This document shows, piece after piece, positions 30,865 through 32,200 of a stretch of DNA of 32,200 nt (positions are counted from its first letter, which is position 1; each line of letters begins with the position of its first letter). The translations under genes were made by a program, and so were the position numbers. The notes below the pieces were generated by a model. The model searched no databases and was not told the DNA's origin. It was given only the letters and a program-made list of their open reading frames with translations. Origin of the DNA: Candidatus Saccharimonadota bacterium. GTDB lineage: Bacteria; Patescibacteriota; Saccharimonadia; Saccharimonadales; Saccharimonadaceae. The stretch spans positions 1 to 32,200 of the forward strand of contig JAFWLR010000005.1 in assembly GCA_017510985.1 (NCBI GenBank), in the 5' to 3' direction.

Positions 30865-31384
30865 AGTAGGATGACCCAACGAAGTCGGATTCGCCGAGAG
30901 TTTGGAAGGTTTTTTCAAGGTCTAGTTTGGCCTCAGTGACGGAGTCATTGGGGGTGAGGCTAGACTCGATTTTGGCATAGTAACCTTGTAAATTATCTAC
31001 TTTGTCTAGATAAATATAAGTTCCTTCCCCCATATCTAGGCTTTGGCGACGGCGGGAAACTTCGGCTGTTGGCTTGAAGCCGAGCTGAAGAATAATGTTA
31101 ACCATTTTTTCGTAGTCTTTGATTACGGTTTCTTCTACGATATCCACGCCAGAATCTTCGATGTGGCGCTTTAAGATAAAATAATATTTAGCGGGCTTGT
31201 CTACGGCTTTCATTTCGGTGCGCATGATCAGGCGGGGATAACCGGAATTAGGCTTGTAATTTCTGGGGGTGTAAATGCGGTCGTGCTGCCAGTAAACGGG
31301 GCTAAAGTTCAGCTCAATGTCAGCCAATTTTTGAATAAAATCACTGTGGTTTTTTAGCTTGCATTTTAGAATAACTTTTTTCAT
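30848..31384 (-). CDS. CYTH-fold protein (CyaB/triphosphatase superfamily)
   Basis: 178 residues. CYTH proteins bind triphosphate compounds within a beta tunnel. The sequence shows the spaced strands of the family: LIMRTEM, YYFILKRH, VEETVIKDY, GFKPTAEVSRRRQSL, YIYLDKVDNLQGYYAKIES. The N-terminal signature ExExK is degenerate (VILKCKLKN lacks the two acidic residues), although later Arg, Lys and Glu residues are kept. It may therefore bind but not hydrolyse its substrate, or act on another one. It starts directly after a -10 box and lies 32 nt downstream of the FISUMP gene on the same strand. Confidence 0.65.
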   Translation of the reverse strand: MKKVILKCKLKNHSDFIQKLADIELNFSPVYWQHDRIYTPRNYKPNSGYPRLIMRTEMKAVDKPAKYYFILKRHIEDSGVDIVEETVIKDYEKMVNIILQLGFKPTAEVSRRRQSLDMGEGTYIYLDKVDNLQGYYAKIESSLTPNDSVTEAKLDLEKTFQTLGESDFVGSSYFELQT

Positions 31385-31390
31385 AGAGCT

Positions 31391-31399
31391 ATTATAACA
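31391..31399 (-). promoter_or_regulatory. Extended -10 promoter of the CYTH gene, leaderless spacing
   Basis: Minus strand TGTTATAAT (TATAAT at 31396-31391), six bases, then the ATG at 31384. No Shine-Dalgarno. Confidence 0.6.
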
Positions 31400-31416
31400 T
31401 ATTTCCCTGTTTGGAG

Positions 31417-32200
31417 CTAGTTGTTGGCGATGCAGCGGACTGCAAACCCAGCACTACGACTAAAAGCATAGGTTGGGTTAATATCCGAGTAACTATCGAT
31501 GCGTAACCTATGCATGCTTGATGTGTTATAGTAAGTAGACGTCCAAAATTGCCCTAATTGGCCTTGATCATAGGCTTGTCCACTCTCGAAATTCCCAGAA
31601 AGGGGTACACGAAAAATTGTTCTAAAGTCAGCATAATTACTATATCTATTGACGAGTGCCTGATATTCTCCGCCAACCTTTGGTATATGCCAATTCACTG
31701 AACAAATATCATAGTCAGCATTACCGGTGCCGGCATCCGATGGATAACAATAACTACCGGCGCTAGCGGCACAATAATTATAATAAATACCTATTTTCCA
31801 TTGCCCTGATTGATCATAAGAATTGTTAGATACAGCATCTTTATACTCAGAGTTGATTCTCGGTGTAGTCCAATCAACTCCAGAAATGTAGTTATTCCAA
31901 GTAGAAGTAACTGCATCAGTGGCGTATGGACTAGAGCCACCGCCGTTCTTGAAGTAATATAAGGCAGTATCAGGAGTATTGGTATTTCCCTGCAGGTCAT
32001 CCAAAGAAGTAGTTGTGGGATTTAGTTTGAGGTTTTCTAGCAGCCAACACCGATTATCCTTTAGCTTAGCTACCCAGTAAACATTATTGTCTCTAACATC
32101 TATTAATTGTGCCTCCATGGTATCACTATTATCAGTTAGTTGTGAAGTATAAACATTATTACATATAGTTGTACTCATATCCTGCATCTTATAGTAACCA
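31417..32200 (-). CDS. FISUMP-domain surface protein, 5' end beyond right edge
   Basis: The reading frame is open to the window edge, so the Met at 32187 is not taken as the start. About 261 residues are visible. MQDMSTTICNN, QLIDVRDNNVYWVAKLKDNRCWLLENLKL, ICSVNWHIPKVGGEYQALVNRY, QFWTSTYY and the terminal AGFAVRCIANN follow the FISUMP pattern almost end to end. The protein is probably secreted, but its N-terminus is not in view. It belongs with the FISUMP protein at 10969-12708, though the two are only distantly similar. Confidence 0.85.
   Translation of the reverse strand, partial: GYYKMQDMSTTICNNVYTSQLTDNSDTMEAQLIDVRDNNVYWVAKLKDNRCWLLENLKLNPTTTSLDDLQGNTNTPDTALYYFKNGGGSSPYATDAVTSTWNNYISGVDWTTPRINSEYKDAVSNNSYDQSGQWKIGIYYNYCAASAGSYCYPSDAGTGNADYDICSVNWHIPKVGGEYQALVNRYSNYADFRTIFRVPLSGNFESGQAYDQGQLGQFWTSTYYNTSSMHRLRIDSYSDINPTYAFSRSAGFAVRCIANN

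Noticed and set aside
1-32200. TGA recoded as glycine
   Set aside because: pth and other genes end properly at TGA and need no read-through.
1-32200. tRNA genes, CRISPR arrays or insertion sequences
   Set aside because: No T-arm motif in a cloverleaf context, no regularly spaced repeats and no transposase were seen on reading both strands.

Overview
The window reads like a bacterial chromosome segment of the Candidate Phyla Radiation (Patescibacteria), most likely Candidatus Saccharibacteria (TM7). This is inferred from several signs together: several large secreted proteins with FISUMP-type C-terminal domains, a sigma region 4-HARE-HTH fusion protein, a PIN-PhoH ATPase, a lone TraG/TraD-type ATPase, a trimmed division/cell-wall cluster, and many genes that appear to be transcribed without a leader. 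TGA is used as a stop (for example at the end of pth), so the code is the standard bacterial one and not the TGA=Gly code of some relatives. No marker such as 16S rRNA is present, so the assignment is indirect. I see no tRNA, rRNA, CRISPR array or insertion sequence.

Layout. 1-2320 (-): 5' part of a large secreted protein that runs off the left edge. 2511-7026 (+): der, PIN-phoH, pth and an unknown 197-residue protein, each with its own promoter. 7082-8161 (-): dprA. 8190-8540 (+): a strongly structured candidate non-coding RNA with a perfect consensus promoter. 8575-10908 (+): topA. 10969-12708 (-): FISUMP surface protein with a complex RNA leader. 13295-14323 (+): sigma-4/HARE-HTH regulator. 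14454-17501 (+): membrane-anchored conjugation-type ATPase. 17502-18605: about 1.1 kb with no credible gene, holding three perfect hairpins, a 249-bp palindrome, a pair of direct repeats and a possible small RNA. 18606-21113 (-): second large surface protein, again with a complex leader. 21380-29014 (-): dcw cluster in the order rsmH, [21-codon ORF plus structured spacer], ftsL-like, ftsI, mraY, ftsW, murG, ftsQ-like. 29015-29727: two long palindromes. 29728-30699 (+): DUF4868/KwaB-like protein. 30848-31384 (-): CYTH-fold protein. 31417-32200 (-): C-terminal part of a third FISUMP protein, cut by the right edge.

How the parts work together. The dcw genes supply the lipid II and septal peptidoglycan machinery (MraY, MurG, FtsW, FtsI, FtsL, FtsQ). 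Der, Pth and TopA are housekeeping. DprA and the surface proteins fit a host-attached, DNA-acquiring lifestyle; the TraG-type ATPase could belong to the same DNA or protein traffic.

The most striking observation is regulatory. The two complete surface-protein genes at 10969-12708 and 18606-21113 have 5' leaders of the same architecture. Segment 1 starts at the predicted transcription start and pairs with segment 3; segment 2 pairs with segment 4, which is followed by five T's; the two pairings cross. The paired sequences of segments 1 and 3 are unrelated between the two genes but complementary within each, as expected for a conserved RNA switch, attenuator or pseudoknot. Other notable items are the structured RNA before topA, a set of 116-249 bp intergenic palindromes, and a recurrent extended -10 (TGnTATAAT) placed 6-7 nt before the start codon.
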